Source: Eurosta solidaginis (Eukaryota; Arthropoda; Insecta; Diptera; Tephritidae). Taken from it: DNA of 64,000 nucleotides. Shown here one piece after another: positions 22,208-34,517 of the stretch. Both the position numbers and the translations under genes were made by a program. A model generated the notes under the pieces. That model was not told the DNA's origin. It was given only the letters and a program-made list of their open reading frames with translations, and did no database searches. The stretch covers positions 237,205,832 to 237,269,831 of the forward strand of contig NC_090319.1 of the NCBI RefSeq assembly GCF_040869045.1, written 5' to 3'. Position 1 is the stretch's first letter; every line of letters starts with the position of its first letter.

Positions 22208-25200
22208 CAGTGAACGGCGTATTAATTTAGATTAGCTGCGAATATTCAAATAACCAGCCCCTGACCAAGAGCGGCTGGCGAGGAGGATTTGATTTAATAG
22301 GCCACATGCACCTTGCAAACCCCCAGTGACGGAGCGAATAGATGCCGCCCGTAATTTAAGCATCCACAAAGCACTGAGTGAATACCTACCCAGGATAGGG
22401 AGGCAAATAGGCGGCAAGCGATACACGCCTAGCCTTCATAATCAGGCCATTGTACATCGAATCCGCGCTGGAGGTAAAGGACTTAAAGAAGAAGATAATC
22501 TCAAATGATACGGCTAAGGATGGAAGTTCGTCGCCCCCAGGAAAGGGACCGAGGAAAGATTCGACTAGGGAAAATCAAGTAGCCAAGTCCACGATCTTAG
22601 CCAAGGACAATACGCCAAGACATGAGGAGAGTCACAAGCGAGTAAAATCGCGAGCGCCACTGAGCAAGAAAAAGGTCGAAAGGAAAGAAGACGCCACAGT
22701 TCAATAGTCGGGAGAGTGCCAAATAGCCAGGCCGAAAGGCGAATACAAAGAAAATGATAAAATCCAGGCCGGATGCAATCATAATTACGAAGGCTGAAGA
22801 TGCTATGTATGCTGATATACTGCGAAAAGTGAGGAGTTGCGATCAACTAAAAGCCCTGGGGGGTGACCTCAAAACCATTAGAAGGACGGCAAAAGGAGAT
22901 TGGTTGCTGCAGCTAAAAGATCTCAAGAGGGGAAAACAAACACGTCCAAGCAGAGATTGGAGCAGTCCTAAAGGAGTCAGCGAAAGTCACAGCAAAATCT
23001 CAAACGATCACACTACAGCTCGATGAGATTTGTGATGCGATCCATCAGCAATACAGGATAGAACGGCCTGATCCAACTGCCATAAAGAGTATACGTACAG
23101 GGTACAGCGGTAAAAAATCGGCACTTGTAGGCCTTACAGCGGATGATGCCAAATTTGTCCTAGAGGCACAAATAATAAGAGTAGGATAGGTATCTTTTCG
23201 AATTAGTGAGGTGAAACAGAGAGAGATACTGTTAAAGGTTCTCAGCCTATGGACATATAGCCCAGAAGTGCAAAGAGACTATAGATAGGTCAAAACATTG
23301 CATGAAATACGGTCCGAAGGAACACAAGGCCCCGAACTGCTCAAACGTGCCGAAATATGCGTTATGTTGGGGACAGCATACGCAAGCTGTTTTATATGCC
23401 CACAACTGGGAAGGTAGCAACTAATTTGCCCTATGAGATTGCTGCAACTCGATTTAAACCACTGTAAAGCGGCCCAAGACCTCTTATCTCAAACAATGTT
23501 TGAAGGAGGATTTGACATAGCGGTACTCTCTGAGCCGTACTGAAACAAGAAGGAGCAAGGCTGGCTCACGGACTCGGCTGGGAAATCCTGAATTTGGATA
23601 CCAGGAAAACTTCGTCCGCAGGAAAAAATGGCACCGAAAGTAACTGGATTCACGTGGGCAAAAATCAAAGGAATATAAATTTTTAGTTGCAATGCACCTC
23701 CGAGCATGACTGGCACAGAGTTTGAGAACATGACTCTTGGGATGACCATAGAAGCACAGGGTAAACACCCGCTAATAATGTGTAGACAATTCAATGCATC
23801 ATCAACCGTATGGGATAGTAGTAGAACTAACAATAGAGGTAGACTTATTCTCGAAAGCCTTACATCCTTAGGCTAGAACTTCTAAAAGAGACAGGGAAAT
23901 ATACATTCGACACTGGCAATAGACGCTCCGTTATTGGTCTCACGTTTGCTAGTAGCGAGATAGCGAGACGAGAAAAATGGTCCATAAGTAACGTATACAC
24001 ACACAGCGACCACAAAACTATTAGCCTAGAGCTAGTCAAAACTTCACCAAGGACAGCTTCCAACCAACTGCAAAGAAGAAGATGGAAGCAACACCTTTTT
24101 ACCAGAAGTATTTGATGTTTTATGGAATGATGCCATAATACGAAGGACACATTTGGAAGATAAGTGGGTTCAAATATCTAAGTCATTAAGTATGGCGTGT
24201 GATGCTGCCATGCCCAGAAGTCGCGCAAAAGTAAATCGGACTCCGGTATATTGAGGAACGAGGAAATAGCGGAGGAGCGTAGAAAATGCAACAAGGCATG
24301 ACGAAGGGTACGTTCGTCACCACGATATTATGTGCTGTACAATACCTACATAGCCCAAAGAACGGCGCATAAAAATGCTATAAAAAAGAGCAAGAGAGCG
24401 TGCTTCAAAGAACTGATGGATAGTGCCGCCCTTGATCCTTGGGCATTGGCTTACAGAACGGTGATAGCAAAAATCAAGGGGCGGAAGTCAGAGCAGCCTA
24501 CATGCCCGATGCTAATGAGAAGAATCATGTAAACTCTCTTTCCGATACAAGATTACTGGACCTATCAAAGTGAGGACCTCGAAGGTATGGAAATCTCAGA
24601 AACAACAGAGCAGGAGGTACTGGATTCAACACAAAGAGTTGGGGATAGTAAGTGTGATATGAAGTGTAATGTATCTAAGAAGGCGTCTTCCCCCGTGCAT
24701 GGAAATGTCAGAGACTGGTTCTTTCGCTGAAAACTGGTAAGATGCCCGACCAGCTATCTTCATATAGGCCACTTTGAATGTTGGATGCAATAGGAAAGAT
24801 TCTCGAACGTTTTATTAGTGAGCGTCTGCAGCAGACCCTTGAAAGCCCAGGTGGTTTGTCAAACAGTCAGGTTGGATCCCGAAAATCAAGATCCACGATA
24901 GATGCAATACAAACTGTTGTCAATATAGCCCGCGGCGCCATAACCGGAGGCCTAAGTAAAAGGAAGCTCTGTGCACAGATAACTTGAGATATTAAAGGAA
25001 TGGCTGAAGAACCAGGGCCTGGAGACAGCTAGCAATAAAACAGAAGTGATTTTGGTGAGCTCAACTACAGGAGATTATCAAATAAATTCAAAGCCTTTTT
25101 TGAAATATCTAAGAGTAAACATTGACTCAAAACTAACGTTTAAGGAGCACTTCAAGGCGGTTGGGGAGAAAGATTCTAGAATTGTTGGAGCCCTAACGCG

Positions 25201-25580
25201 AATAATGCCCAACATCGGCTGCCCAGGCGAAGCCACCCGTCATCTATTATCCAATTAATATTATATGCAGCACCAGTATGGCACGGATCTAAAATGGTCC
25301 ACAAAAAAGCTATACTAGTAGCCTACCGTATTACTGCTATACGAATAGAATGTGCTTATCGGACGGTGTCCCACGACGTGATCCTGGTTTTATCCAGGAA
25401 AACCCCAGTGGATCGACTCTCAGGTGAAATGGCCGATCTGTATTTCATGGCGAAAGACTCTCTGTATACAGAGTTTTTGGATAGGAGCCTTCCATTAAGA
25501 ATAGTTCCCCGAATGACGCAATTCATGCATGATGAAAGGGATCGCAGGGAAATGAGCATACGAAGTAGTGACGACTAAAA
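22208..25580 (+). mobile_element. R1-clade non-LTR retrotransposon, heavily mutated
   Basis: Three regions read in order. (1) ORF1 remnant, 22208-23430, ending in cysteine-rich pieces (HCMKYGPKEHKAPNC near 23297-23341) that resemble decayed CCHC knuckles. (2) APE endonuclease remnant, 23430-24150, with LSEPY and a THSDHKTISLE segment. (3) Reverse transcriptase remnant, 24250-25578, with LDAIGKILERFISERL, SRSTIDAIQTVV and, after a deletion, NKTEVILVSS and ECAYRTVSHDV. These are features of R1-type elements. Stops and frameshifts are frequent. The part of the RT that should hold the catalytic DD box is missing at about 24975-24995. Confidence 0.75.
24778..25578 (+). pseudogene. R1-type reverse transcriptase, catalytic segment deleted
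   Basis: The fingers region (MLDAIGKILERFISERLQQT, then GLSNSQVGSRKSRSTIDA) is followed after CAQIT by a stop, and then by the thumb-side WLKNQGLETASNKTEVILVS in another frame. About 100 or more residues expected between them, including the FADD box, are absent. The rest (25046-25578) matches the C-terminal RT/connection part of R1-clade ORF2 (YRTVSHDVILVLSRKTPVD). It cannot encode an active enzyme. Confidence 0.7.
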
Positions 25581-25929
25581 CTGCCAAATAATACATATTT
25601 TTAGAAAGATTATTACCACAATTTGTTTAGAAAGAATGTCCCCGATTTCCATCGTATTTCCCCAAAAATGTTTTCGTGAGGTTTAAATCCCCGAAGCTAA
25701 CTACAAGGTAAGTAACTCTCAGTTATTTTCTTTGAAAAAGACTTATTTCGTATTTCAATGGCCGAAACTACTAGTAAACTAATTTGAGCCGAGAAATCAG
25801 TTAGCCTATAATTAACTAGCTGCAGTGTATCACATCCCATCACAAGCCAAACACAAATAGATTTTATTCTGCATGCAGAAAATCAGATGAGCGAAGAAAA
25901 CAAAAGATTTGTTTTAATTTTTTTTTGCA
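25581..25929. other. No recognisable feature
   Basis: AT-rich spacer between two oppositely oriented LINE relics. It probably includes the 3' end of one or both, but no tail is clear. Confidence 0.3.
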
Positions 25930-27200
25930 ATGATTTTTATTGCCGGAAGTATAAACAGTTTGGCCTGTATTTGCCCTGGGCAGTCAATTCAGCGACGTCT
26001 GAATTGTTTTGTTTCCCAGTTACTTATGGTTTCCCTGGTGTGTGCTTTTGTGAGTCCACAAAAGGGCTCTGAACCATAGAATGCTGCTGTAGCACCATAC
26101 TTTGTTAGGTAATCTGCATGTCCATTACCTTCATGTCCCTGATGTCCGGGAACGCATCCTACCTACGCAACCTTGTTTTTTGTTCCCAGGTCATTAAGGT
26201 TTTCAATGCAGTCATCCACACGCTTAGATGTGTTGCAAGGCACGCAGGGCCACCTGGCTGTCTGACAAAATATAGATGCTCTTCGAGGATGTGCTTATCC
26301 GTAGACTTTCTCTACCACAAACTTCTATTGCATGCCTGAAATATGGTGGGGTAGCATACCATTGGTTTCTATTTCTCAAAGTTCGGCCCATAGATGCCAG
26401 CTCCCGCCCTTCCGTCATCGAATTTCGATTAATCTGTGAACCAGACCTCTGAGTAAGGGTCATTATAAGGATTCCCCGTTTCCCAATGGGTTCTGTCCAC
26501 AATGGACGCTTCAAAGTTCCGTGAGATTCCGAGCTTAGGCGACATTACGTCACGCAGTTGTAATGTGGGGTTTCGTTTCAATTTTCTTATTACTTTCATA
26601 TGCCCTTGCTTCCTAGCTTCAAATCTGAAATATTTTCAAGTCTTAGTGCGCCCAGTGTTGCCTCTTTCTCTATTATATATAGGGAAGGGAGGTATTCCCA
26701 CTAAAGCACTAAGTGCTTCAGCAGGGGACGTTCTCATCGCACCCGTTATGTAAATGCAAACTAGTCGATACAGTTTGCTTAGTTTTGCTGTTGCCGTTCT
26801 TTGCGTGGCCTTCTGCGTCCTAACTATGGAAGCATATGTGACTATTGGCTTTACAACAGTATTAAATGTCCAGAGGTATACCCCCTGTTTTGCCGTAGAG
26901 TCAAGTACAGGGGAAGAAAACTTTTGTTGCTTGGTTTTGGATAGCATCCAAATGAGCACTCCACGCGAGGGTTCTATCCAGTGTGACCCCTACATATTTT
27001 GTCTCCATTGGGAATAGTATTTAGTTCCACCCAGGGATGGTACACCCTCTGTTTTTTTAGATTGACCTCCCTGATATGCTGATCTAAGATTTTCTCCATA
27101 CCCTTTCGGAGAAACAAGCTCAGCCTTAGGTTAGGGCTTCCCTGGCTTTGGTATAAATACTACCTTAACCTCTGCCCATCTGTTTGGAATATGGCGGAGC
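25930..27200 (-). mobile_element. RNase H-bearing non-LTR retrotransposon (I/LOA-like), broken
   Basis: On the minus strand, from 27200 downward: an RT fingers piece (WAEVKVVFIPKP-type near 27150 and KGMEKILDQHI-type near 27080, broken by stops), then a thumb/connection piece (26959-26636, with TYASIVRTQKATQRT and ITGAMRTSPAEALSALVGIPP), then an RNase H domain (26514-26224 with SIYILSDSQVALRAL, and 26170-26080 with VPGHQGHEGNGHADYL). An RNase H after the RT is found in I-, LOA- and some R1-type elements. The RT palm is missing and frames shift repeatedly, so the element is dead. Confidence 0.7.
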
Positions 27201-27869
27201 AGTAGTGATGCCGTTTATAAAGTGGTTTGGGCTATAGGATTTATTCATTGCTGTAACAGACAACTTCAGAAGTTAAACAACGGAGGGATTTTTTGCAATA
27301 GGCAGAAATATTTATTATATGAATTTTTATAATAAGGAATCAAATTTCCATGCATATTAGATTGGGGTTTCTTTTGTTTTTAGAAAAATTTTATTGATAC
27401 GGGAGGAAATTTGTAAGGCTAAAAATCATTCCCATTTTGGAAAAAATTAATTTGTGCGTAGAAATGATATTTGTGTTAAATTGCTCGTAGGTAGGTCAAG
27501 AAGGGTAACTTCGTAAACGATGGCAGCTTAAATTGAGCAGATGTAGCGAATTGAGAGGAAGGCAGTCGAATGGTGTTAAATGAAAAACAGCAGAAAGAAC
27601 AGAGTTGAATTGCACCAATATACCTTCAATCCTTGTATCAATATTACAGATAAAACTTAAAAAAATAACTAAATAATTTAAAATAACCAAACATTTTCTC
27701 TAAATTACTGAAAATAATGAAAATCGGGTTATATCCGACAAAGTTATTATATGCTCGCAAAGATCGAAAGGTAGGAAAACGCATTTCTAGCCCGCAACTC
27801 ACGGGGAAAATCTGGTATGCAGTCATTCTTAGATTTTCTATAAAAATGTTTTGAATTCCCAGGTAAATG
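27201..27869. other. No recognisable feature
   Basis: AT-rich; frames are below 80 codons and without motifs. Confidence 0.35.
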
Positions 27870-29770
27870 AGCAAGCGTCATATGAATATGAGAATTGTTA
27901 ATTGTAAATGCGAAAGTGTAACTTCGATACGAGACCAGTGGCTTGTAGATGAGAAAGCGTGAAATGAAAATTAGAAAGCGTCGACAGTTATCGAGAATGG
28001 TCAGTTAAAATGGGAATAGTCTTTTGTAAATGTGATAGCCGATGAAGGAATTTAGCAGTTCCCGAAATGGATCTATACAACGAGCTTTGGCAGTTGTCTA
28101 AATTTTTTCTTTCTTCTATTCTAATTTAAAAAATGTTTCAATTAAGAAAAAATTTATCATAACAATAATAATGATAAAAAATTATTGTTAGGCCTTGAGC
28201 TCGATTCGAACCCCCGATCTTACAAATCAGTAGGCCGATATAACAACAAAAAAGTGATAGCTTTACTTCGATATGAGAATAGCCAATTGTAATTGAGAAA
28301 GCATGACAGTGCGAAAGCATCATTTGAAGTTGAGAATAGTCAGTTTTTAATAAAAGAGCGTTATTTGAAATTGAAAACATTTAATTTTTAATAAGGAAAT
28401 GCCAATTGAAAATCCAAAAGTGTCATTTGAAGTGCCAGGTTCCTTCGCTTCATCCACAAATTTTTCTAAATATTCGAGCCGTGCCGCTATCACAACATAT
28501 TGCCCGTTTGTTGGCGGGATGGTGAAGTTTCCCTTCACAAAAATTTTCGTTTTTGCCAAACAGTTTTCATTTATGTACATTGTGAATTCATACAAGAGAA
28601 AAATCTGTCTATTCCTCCATTGCCATACCTACCTGTCAAATAGTTGCTGACACGGAGAACGGCTGTCGCGAATGGCCATAGAATGAAAGAAAGGTTTGTT
28701 TTTTGCTCGCGGTTAATAAATTAAAGTGCCATGAATTGCCCATTCATGTTTCAAACGAATTTTTCTTTTACATGAGTCTACAGAAAACGAGACTGTAAAT
28801 TAATACTGATTTTAAAAATCTAGTTAATAGAGAAAATATGAGCATCCAGCTAAGCAAACATTTTAAAATATGTGACTAGCGCAATGTACCAGTCGTCTAC
28901 AAAAATGTTTACAAAACACTATTTAACAAATGATGTAAGTAATCGAATAAGGATTGAACAGGCGATCCAGGCTGTTTACTATTGTGAACGTTTTTTTTTT
29001 CAAACATTCGCCACTTGTATGAATTCACAATGTTTATGTATATAAAAATTTGCGAACACGGTGCTACGCGCAGTGATTTCACCAGGCTACCATTAGCTCG
29101 ACTTTAGAATGCATTGCGCGATGTCACACACCAAACCAGGTTGTTAAAATTTTTCACCTGCTCTGCCCAGCGTTGAAAAACTGACCTTACTCTAGCAGAG
29201 CATATGTTCATCCTAAACGAATCCCGTGTCGGCCGATCGACCGTACTCAAAACACTGATATCGCTACAGCTAACTTTATGTTTCGGCCTATTTAGAAGTG
29301 ACACCTTCGCATTAGCAATTGACTATTCTCATTTCCATATAACACATACTCTGACACACTCTCCACTTTTCCACATAATGGATTCGAGTTATCATTTATT
29401 TCTTTTTCATTTACAATTTAGTATTAAATTTTTATTATTTTTGTTGAAGCTACTCTTTCGAAATTTCAATTGATTGTTTTCATTTTTATATCACGCTTTC
29501 GCATTGACTGCTCATTTACAAATTACTCTTTTCATATTGAAATAACTCTCTCACACTTACAATTAATTATTCTAATTTCATTATGACGCTTACGCATTTA
29601 GATTTGATACTTTCTAGTTTACAAATGTATATTATTATTTACAACTGACAAATCTTATTACCAAATAACACTTTCTCATTTGTAACTATTCTCATTTCCA
29701 AATGATGGTTTCTCATTTACAATTGCATTTTCTAATTTTCAAGAGACGTTTTCTAGTTTACAGCTTGACT
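27870..29770. mobile_element. Foldback-like element: inverted arms of degenerate minisatellite
   Basis: The left arm (27870-28420) is a degenerate array of units like GAAAGCGTCATTTGAAATG and GAGAATAGTCAATTG. The right arm (29300-29770) is the same array inverted (CAATTGACTATTCTCATTTCC, then GACGCTTTC/TTTCTCATTT). Inner flanks also pair: TTGTGAATTCATACAAG (28581-28597) with CTTGTATGAATTCACAA (29015-29031). Arms of short tandem repeats around a loop of about 0.4 kb are the hallmark of Drosophila Foldback elements. No long frame is present. Exact ends and target duplication are not resolved. Confidence 0.55.
28196..28250 (-). other. tRNA-like 3' half
   Basis: The minus strand reads GATCGGGGGTTCGAATCGAG, a good T-arm/box B. 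No box A is recognisable upstream on that strand and no acceptor stem closes. It is probably a tRNA or SINE remnant within the left arm of the Foldback-like element. Confidence 0.35.
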
Positions 29771-30127
29771 TAGGGCAGACTCCACACACATACAAAATTA
29801 AAATTTTTTGTCATTGTCAGAAATTGAAAACATAACTTTTTTGCAAATACAAACATTATTTTCAATAGAGCAATCGCAGATTAATTTTTTAAATTTTTTT
29901 TATTCCTACCAACAGATTGCAAAAACACATACATAGACAACAAATGGAAAACGTAAGTTTTTGAATTCTTTTTGATGCAACGTAAGCGTAAATTTTTAAA
30001 AAATTCCTTGATTAGAAATTTACCCAGGAGGGTTTTTCATATATTTTTATATGTTTTACTGAAATGCTATATCTCAAATATTTATGCAATATTATATTTT
30101 AAAATTCCTGAAATGTAGACCAATAAT
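29771..30127. other. No recognisable feature
   Basis: AT-rich spacer without repeat or coding signal. Confidence 0.35.
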
Positions 30128-30485
30128 ATTATGTTGTTGTTGTTGTAGTTGTATTAAGGATAAAGGCAATCCCCGAAAGCTTTGGGGAGTGTTGTCGATG
30201 TTGATGGTCCTTTGCCGGTTATAGGTCCGGTACGTTCCGGTAACAAAGCACCATTAATGTACTAGCCCGACCATCTCGGGAACGATTTATATGAGCACAT
30301 TAAACCTTCAAGGCCATCCCTCCCTCCCCACTCCGTATTTCCATGAGGAGCTTGGGATCGCCAGAGCCTCGTCTGTTAATGAAACAGGATTCGCCGCGGG
30401 TAGGTGAGGTTGACAATTGGGTTGGAAAAGCTATATATTGCGCTGGCAACCTCTTGATAAGGTTGCGCTACACAACCCCTTGAAT
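30128..30485 (-). mobile_element. Dispersed GC-richer repeat ending in (CAA)n, likely retroelement 3' end
   Basis: The block is clearly less AT-rich than its surroundings. On the minus strand it ends in a CAACAACAACAACA tail at 30128, next to ACTCCCCAAAGC. It contains the long conserved words GACCATCTCGGGAACGATTT and GATTCGCCGCGGGTAGGTGA (plus-strand sense). I recall closely similar blocks as common in fly genomes. A short simple-repeat tail suggests the 3' end of a LINE or SINE. No protein domain is visible, so the family is left open. Confidence 0.5.
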
Positions 30486-30751
30486 CCCACCAATAATATC
30501 AATAATACCAGTAATATTATCGTACAGAACATCGAAATGTTAAGGCTTTGTTTCCTTCAAATGCGGTGTCATTATATTAGGACCGTTAAAGAGCGCTCGG
30601 TATACCTACTCACCGTTTTTAGCTGCACCGCTTTTTAAACTTCGAACACTTACGGCAGACGATCCACTAAATTTGGTTTTTACATTTTTGCATGTGTTTT
30701 TAGTTTATTTATTATTTTGTTAAACGTACATACAAGAAAAAACAATTCAAA
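30486..30751. other. No recognisable feature
   Basis: Spacer with no supported feature. Confidence 0.35.
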
Positions 30752-32458
30752 CCAGTAAGGAAGGCTTAGTTCGGGTGCAACCGAACATTATATACTCAGC
30801 TGAGAGCTTTGGAGACAAAATAAGGGAAAATTACCATGTAGGAAAAGGAACTTGGGTAGCCCTGGAATGTGTTTGCATGACATGGGTATCAAATGGAAGG
30901 TATTAAAGAGTATTTTAGAAAGGAGTGGGCCATAGTTATATAGGTGGACGCCTTTTCGAGAAACTGCCATAAAGGTGGACCAGGGGTGACCCTAGAATGA
31001 GTTTGTACGATACGGGTATCAAATGAAAGGAGCTAATTAGTATTTTAAAAGGAATTGGACCTTAGTTCTATAGGTGGACGCCTTTTCGAGATATCGCCAT
31101 AAAGGTGGACCAGGGGTGAGTCTAGAATGTGTATGTACGATATGGGTATCAAATTAAAGGTATTAATGAGGGTATTGAAAGGGAGTGGGCCTTAGTTGTA
31201 TATGTGAAGGCGTTTTCTAGATATCGACCAAAATGTGGACCAGGGTGACCCAGTACATCATCTGTCGGGTACCGCTAATTTATTTATATATTTAATACCA
31301 CAAACCGTATTCCTGCCATGATTCCAAGGGCTTTAGATTCAGCCCTGCAGAAGTTTTTCAAATTCTTCTACTTAATATGGTAGGTGTCACACCTATTTTA
31401 CAAAGTTTTTTCTAAAGTTATATTTTGCGTCAAAAAACCAATCCAGTCACTATTTTTCATCCCTTTTTTCGTATTTGGTATAGAATTATGCCATTTTTTT
31501 TTCATTTTTTGAAATTTTAGATATCGAAAAAGTGGGCGTGGTCATAGTCGGATTTCGCTCATTTTTAATGCCAATATAAGGTGAGTTCAGGTAATTTCGT
31601 GAACTAATTTTAGTAAAGATATATCGACTTTTGCTCCAGTTATCTTGTTAACGGCAGAGCGGAAGGACAGACGGTTGACTGTGTATAAAAACTGGGCATA
31701 GGTTCAACCGATTTCACCCATTTTCACAAAAAACAGTTATCGTCATGTAAGCTATGCCCCTACCAAATTTCACAAGGATTGGTAAATTTTTGTTCGACTT
31801 ATAGTATTAAAAGTATTCTAGGCAAATTAAATGAAAATGGGCGGAGCCACGCCCATTTTGAAATTTTCTTTTATTTTTATATTTTGTTGCACCATATCAT
31901 TACTGGAGTTGAATGTTGACATAATTTACTTATGTACTGTAAAGATTTTAAATCTTTTGTTAAAATTTGACTTTTAAATATTTTTTTTTATAGTGCTTCC
32001 TGCCAAATTTCATCATGATATCAACTGCCAAATTTCAGCTTGCAAAACTTTTAATTACCTTCTTTTAAAAGTGGGCGCTGCCACGCCCATTTTCCAAAAT
32101 TTTACAAATTTTATATTCTGCGTCATAATTTCAACCCACCTACCAAGTTTCATCGCTTTATCCGTCTTTGGTAATGAATTATCGCACTTTTTCGGTTTTT
32201 CGAAATTTTCGATATCAAAAAAGTGGGCGTGGTTATAGTCCAATTTTGTTCATTTTATATAGCGATCTGAGATTAGTTCCCAGGAACTTACATACCAAAT
32301 TTCATTAAGATAAGTCAAAATTTACTCAAGTTATAGTGTTTACGGTCGGACGGACGGTCATGGCTGAAATGAATGAATTTCTTTTATGCCGTTACGGGGT
32401 ACTGTTATGCGAACAAAATTAATATACTCTGTGAGCTCTGCTCAGCTGATTATAAAAA
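30752..32458 (-). mobile_element. INE-1/DINE-1-like element D
   Basis: Complete but short member with about two to three 130-bp monomers (30840-31220). It has the hairpin near the CAGTAAGGAAGG end, the GGGCGTGG blocks and a variant ACGG microsatellite (TCGGACGGACGG). Its terminal block reads TTATGCCGTTACGGGGTACT and not the TATATGGAAGTC block. Element G shares this terminus, so D and G form a subfamily. Confidence 0.75.
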
Positions 32459-32794
32459 TTAGAAGTAAAACATTTTGTTTATTTTGCAAAAAATTTAAAA
32501 TATTTGAAAAAATTTTCACCGCTTTGAGTATAAGCCCGCAGCTGTATTGTGTTACTGCGATCTTCGCCGTCTTCTTAGTTTCCCCATCATTACTTTTACA
32601 TTGCAAAATTTTTGACAACGTACTCTACCGCTATGTAACGGCCGCTATATAGCGACACAGTATTCGAGGATACCAAATCTTAGAAATTCAAGCCAGGGAT
32701 ATATGTCAACTTTGAATAAAAGGGTCGAATAAGAAGGACCCTATTACCTTTTCACCCTCTCAATGCGTACCAACATCGTATCGCTGGTTTTATT
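32459..32794. other. No recognisable feature
   Basis: Spacer; nothing recognised. Confidence 0.35.
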
Positions 32795-33021
32795 CAGACC
32801 AATTCTAAACGAAAATTCCGTGCGAGTTTTCTCCCTTCTCCCATTCCTCGTATTCTAAATAAAAATTCCTTGTGAGTTTTTTCACTTCTCCCTTTCCTCC
32901 TATTCTGAACAATGTTCGAAAAAGCGGAAACCGGTTATGGGAGAAAAGTAGGTATTATGAATGTGAGGGAGAGGGAGATTTCTCTGAACAAAATTCCGCG
33001 AGAATATTTAGAATTGGTCTG
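32795..33021. mobile_element. MITE, 227 bp, TIR CAGACCAATTCTAAA
   Basis: The ends are perfect complements over 15 bp and similar for some 20 bp more. The left half holds two tandem pieces of about 50 bp with TTCTCCC and TTCC words. ATT stands on both sides, so a 3-bp target duplication is possible. The right ATT abuts the terminus of the next element at 33023, which means this MITE landed at the extreme end of that element. Confidence 0.7.
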
Positions 33022-33022
33022 A

Positions 33023-34056
33023 TTGTAAACTGATGTAACGCTAAATTTGAATTTTTCGGTAAAACGCAATCAAAGTTCAAATCTTGGGCTAATTTCTACA
33101 GCAATGAAAGAATTTTGTCAATTTGACAGAAAGAACGGTAAACTTCATCTATTGAGGTAATATACTGTTGCAAAATAAATCATATTATTTGAAGGAATGT
33201 GCCTTACATTTTTCGATTCGAGATAATTCACTTTACTATAAAAATGTGTCAGCCAAATACTTATCCCATAGTACATAGGGAGTTCTTCAGAATACACAGT
33301 ATACAAAAAATTACAAATAATATAGTTTTACTTAAGTCAAATAAAGAGTTTTTTTTCGTGTGGATTCACTTCAATTAAAGATTCAAAACTTTTTCAATGG
33401 GGAAAGCTGGTATAACACTGAATTCAATCACTTAACAAGAGACAGGTAAGCGTCCAGAATTTATAAAACAAAATTGCAAAGACATTAGGGGGACTAATGT
33501 AAACGTATAAATGCCTTATAAAGTGTGTAAACGTATAAATTTATCTAGTGCGTAAACGAACCGTCAAATTTTGTATGAAAAATCATTTACACAATTTGTA
33601 TAAATTTACGCGCACATTTCATTGTGTAAATGCGGTAAACTCAAAGGAATGCAACCTTGCAGACATTACAGCAGGCATTTTCATCAGAAATCTCCAACAT
33701 CAGCAAGTCATTTACAAGAATATCTTAGTAAAGACGTTTTAGTTTTGATTTTTCACTTAATCTTGGCATTTTTTAATTTGTATAACAATCAAAAAATTTT
33801 TGTTTGGCAATAATACAGCTGATAAACAATCAGGTTTATCAAGAGTATTTCTAGGTGCGCTCATATAACAGCGTGTGTAAATGGATATAATTTTACACCT
33901 TATAAGTTTATATGGTTTCATGAGTCCCCCTATTTTTTTCTGCCATTTCTATGTCATTGTGTTTTTTGTAACACTGGACATAATCTCTTTAGTCAGTTAT
34001 AAAAATATATCATAATGTCTCGAAAAATGAAAATTCGGCGTTACATCAGTTTACAA
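33023..34056. mobile_element. TIR element of about 1.03 kb, TIR TTGTAAACTGATGTAACGC
   Basis: TTGTAAACTGATGTAACGC at 33023 is repeated as its exact complement ending at 34056 (19 bp), with weaker pairing for about 15 bp further in. It is non-coding. A separate MITE (33488-33930) has inserted inside it. Superfamily unknown. Confidence 0.7.
33488..33930 (+). mobile_element. MITE family 'GGGGGACT', copy 1 (443 bp)
   Basis: The ends are GGGGGACTAATG and CATGAGTCCCCC, with TA on each side, as in Tc1/mariner-type targets. The inverted repeat continues imperfectly through TATAAA..TTATAA words for about 45 bp. A second copy, inverted, lies at 49159-49579. Frames of 63-74 codons in both copies are in different registers and are not treated as genes. 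Confidence 0.8.
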
Positions 34057-34517
34057 TAAACCGAGGGATATATAGAAAACAAATCGCCGTTCCTTGCTGA
34101 AAGTATTTAAAAAGATCGTGCTATTTTATAAAATATAGGGTATTTCTTTTTACGTTGTTTATAAGTTTTGTTCAACTTTTGAGGCATACATTTTCGTGTA
34201 ATTCACAAGGGGCATCTATCTGTAAGTTTCGAGGGCTTTGGCCTCAACCACAATCTCCAAGTTAAGAACGCATGGCACATATCATTGCATTCAAGTCACA
34301 GTCTGTCGTAAAATTGTTATTTTATAGCAATAAATGTTAAATTTTATACGGAGCCTAATTGTATCGTTGAAATACATATTTAAATGCATGTACATATATC
34401 TATTAGGGTGCTCAGTATTACCTAAGTCAAATTCCTAGGACTGGAAAAGATATAAGAAATGTAAAACCTATTTGTTTTTAATATTATTGCGATTTTACTG
34501 TTTGTTTCTTATACCTA
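34057..34517. other. No recognisable feature
   Basis: AT-rich spacer. Confidence 0.35.

Noticed and set aside
30128..30485. GC-richer block as a host exon
   Set aside because: The 73-codon frame has no domain. The block ends in a CAA repeat and I recall similar sequence as a dispersed fly repeat.
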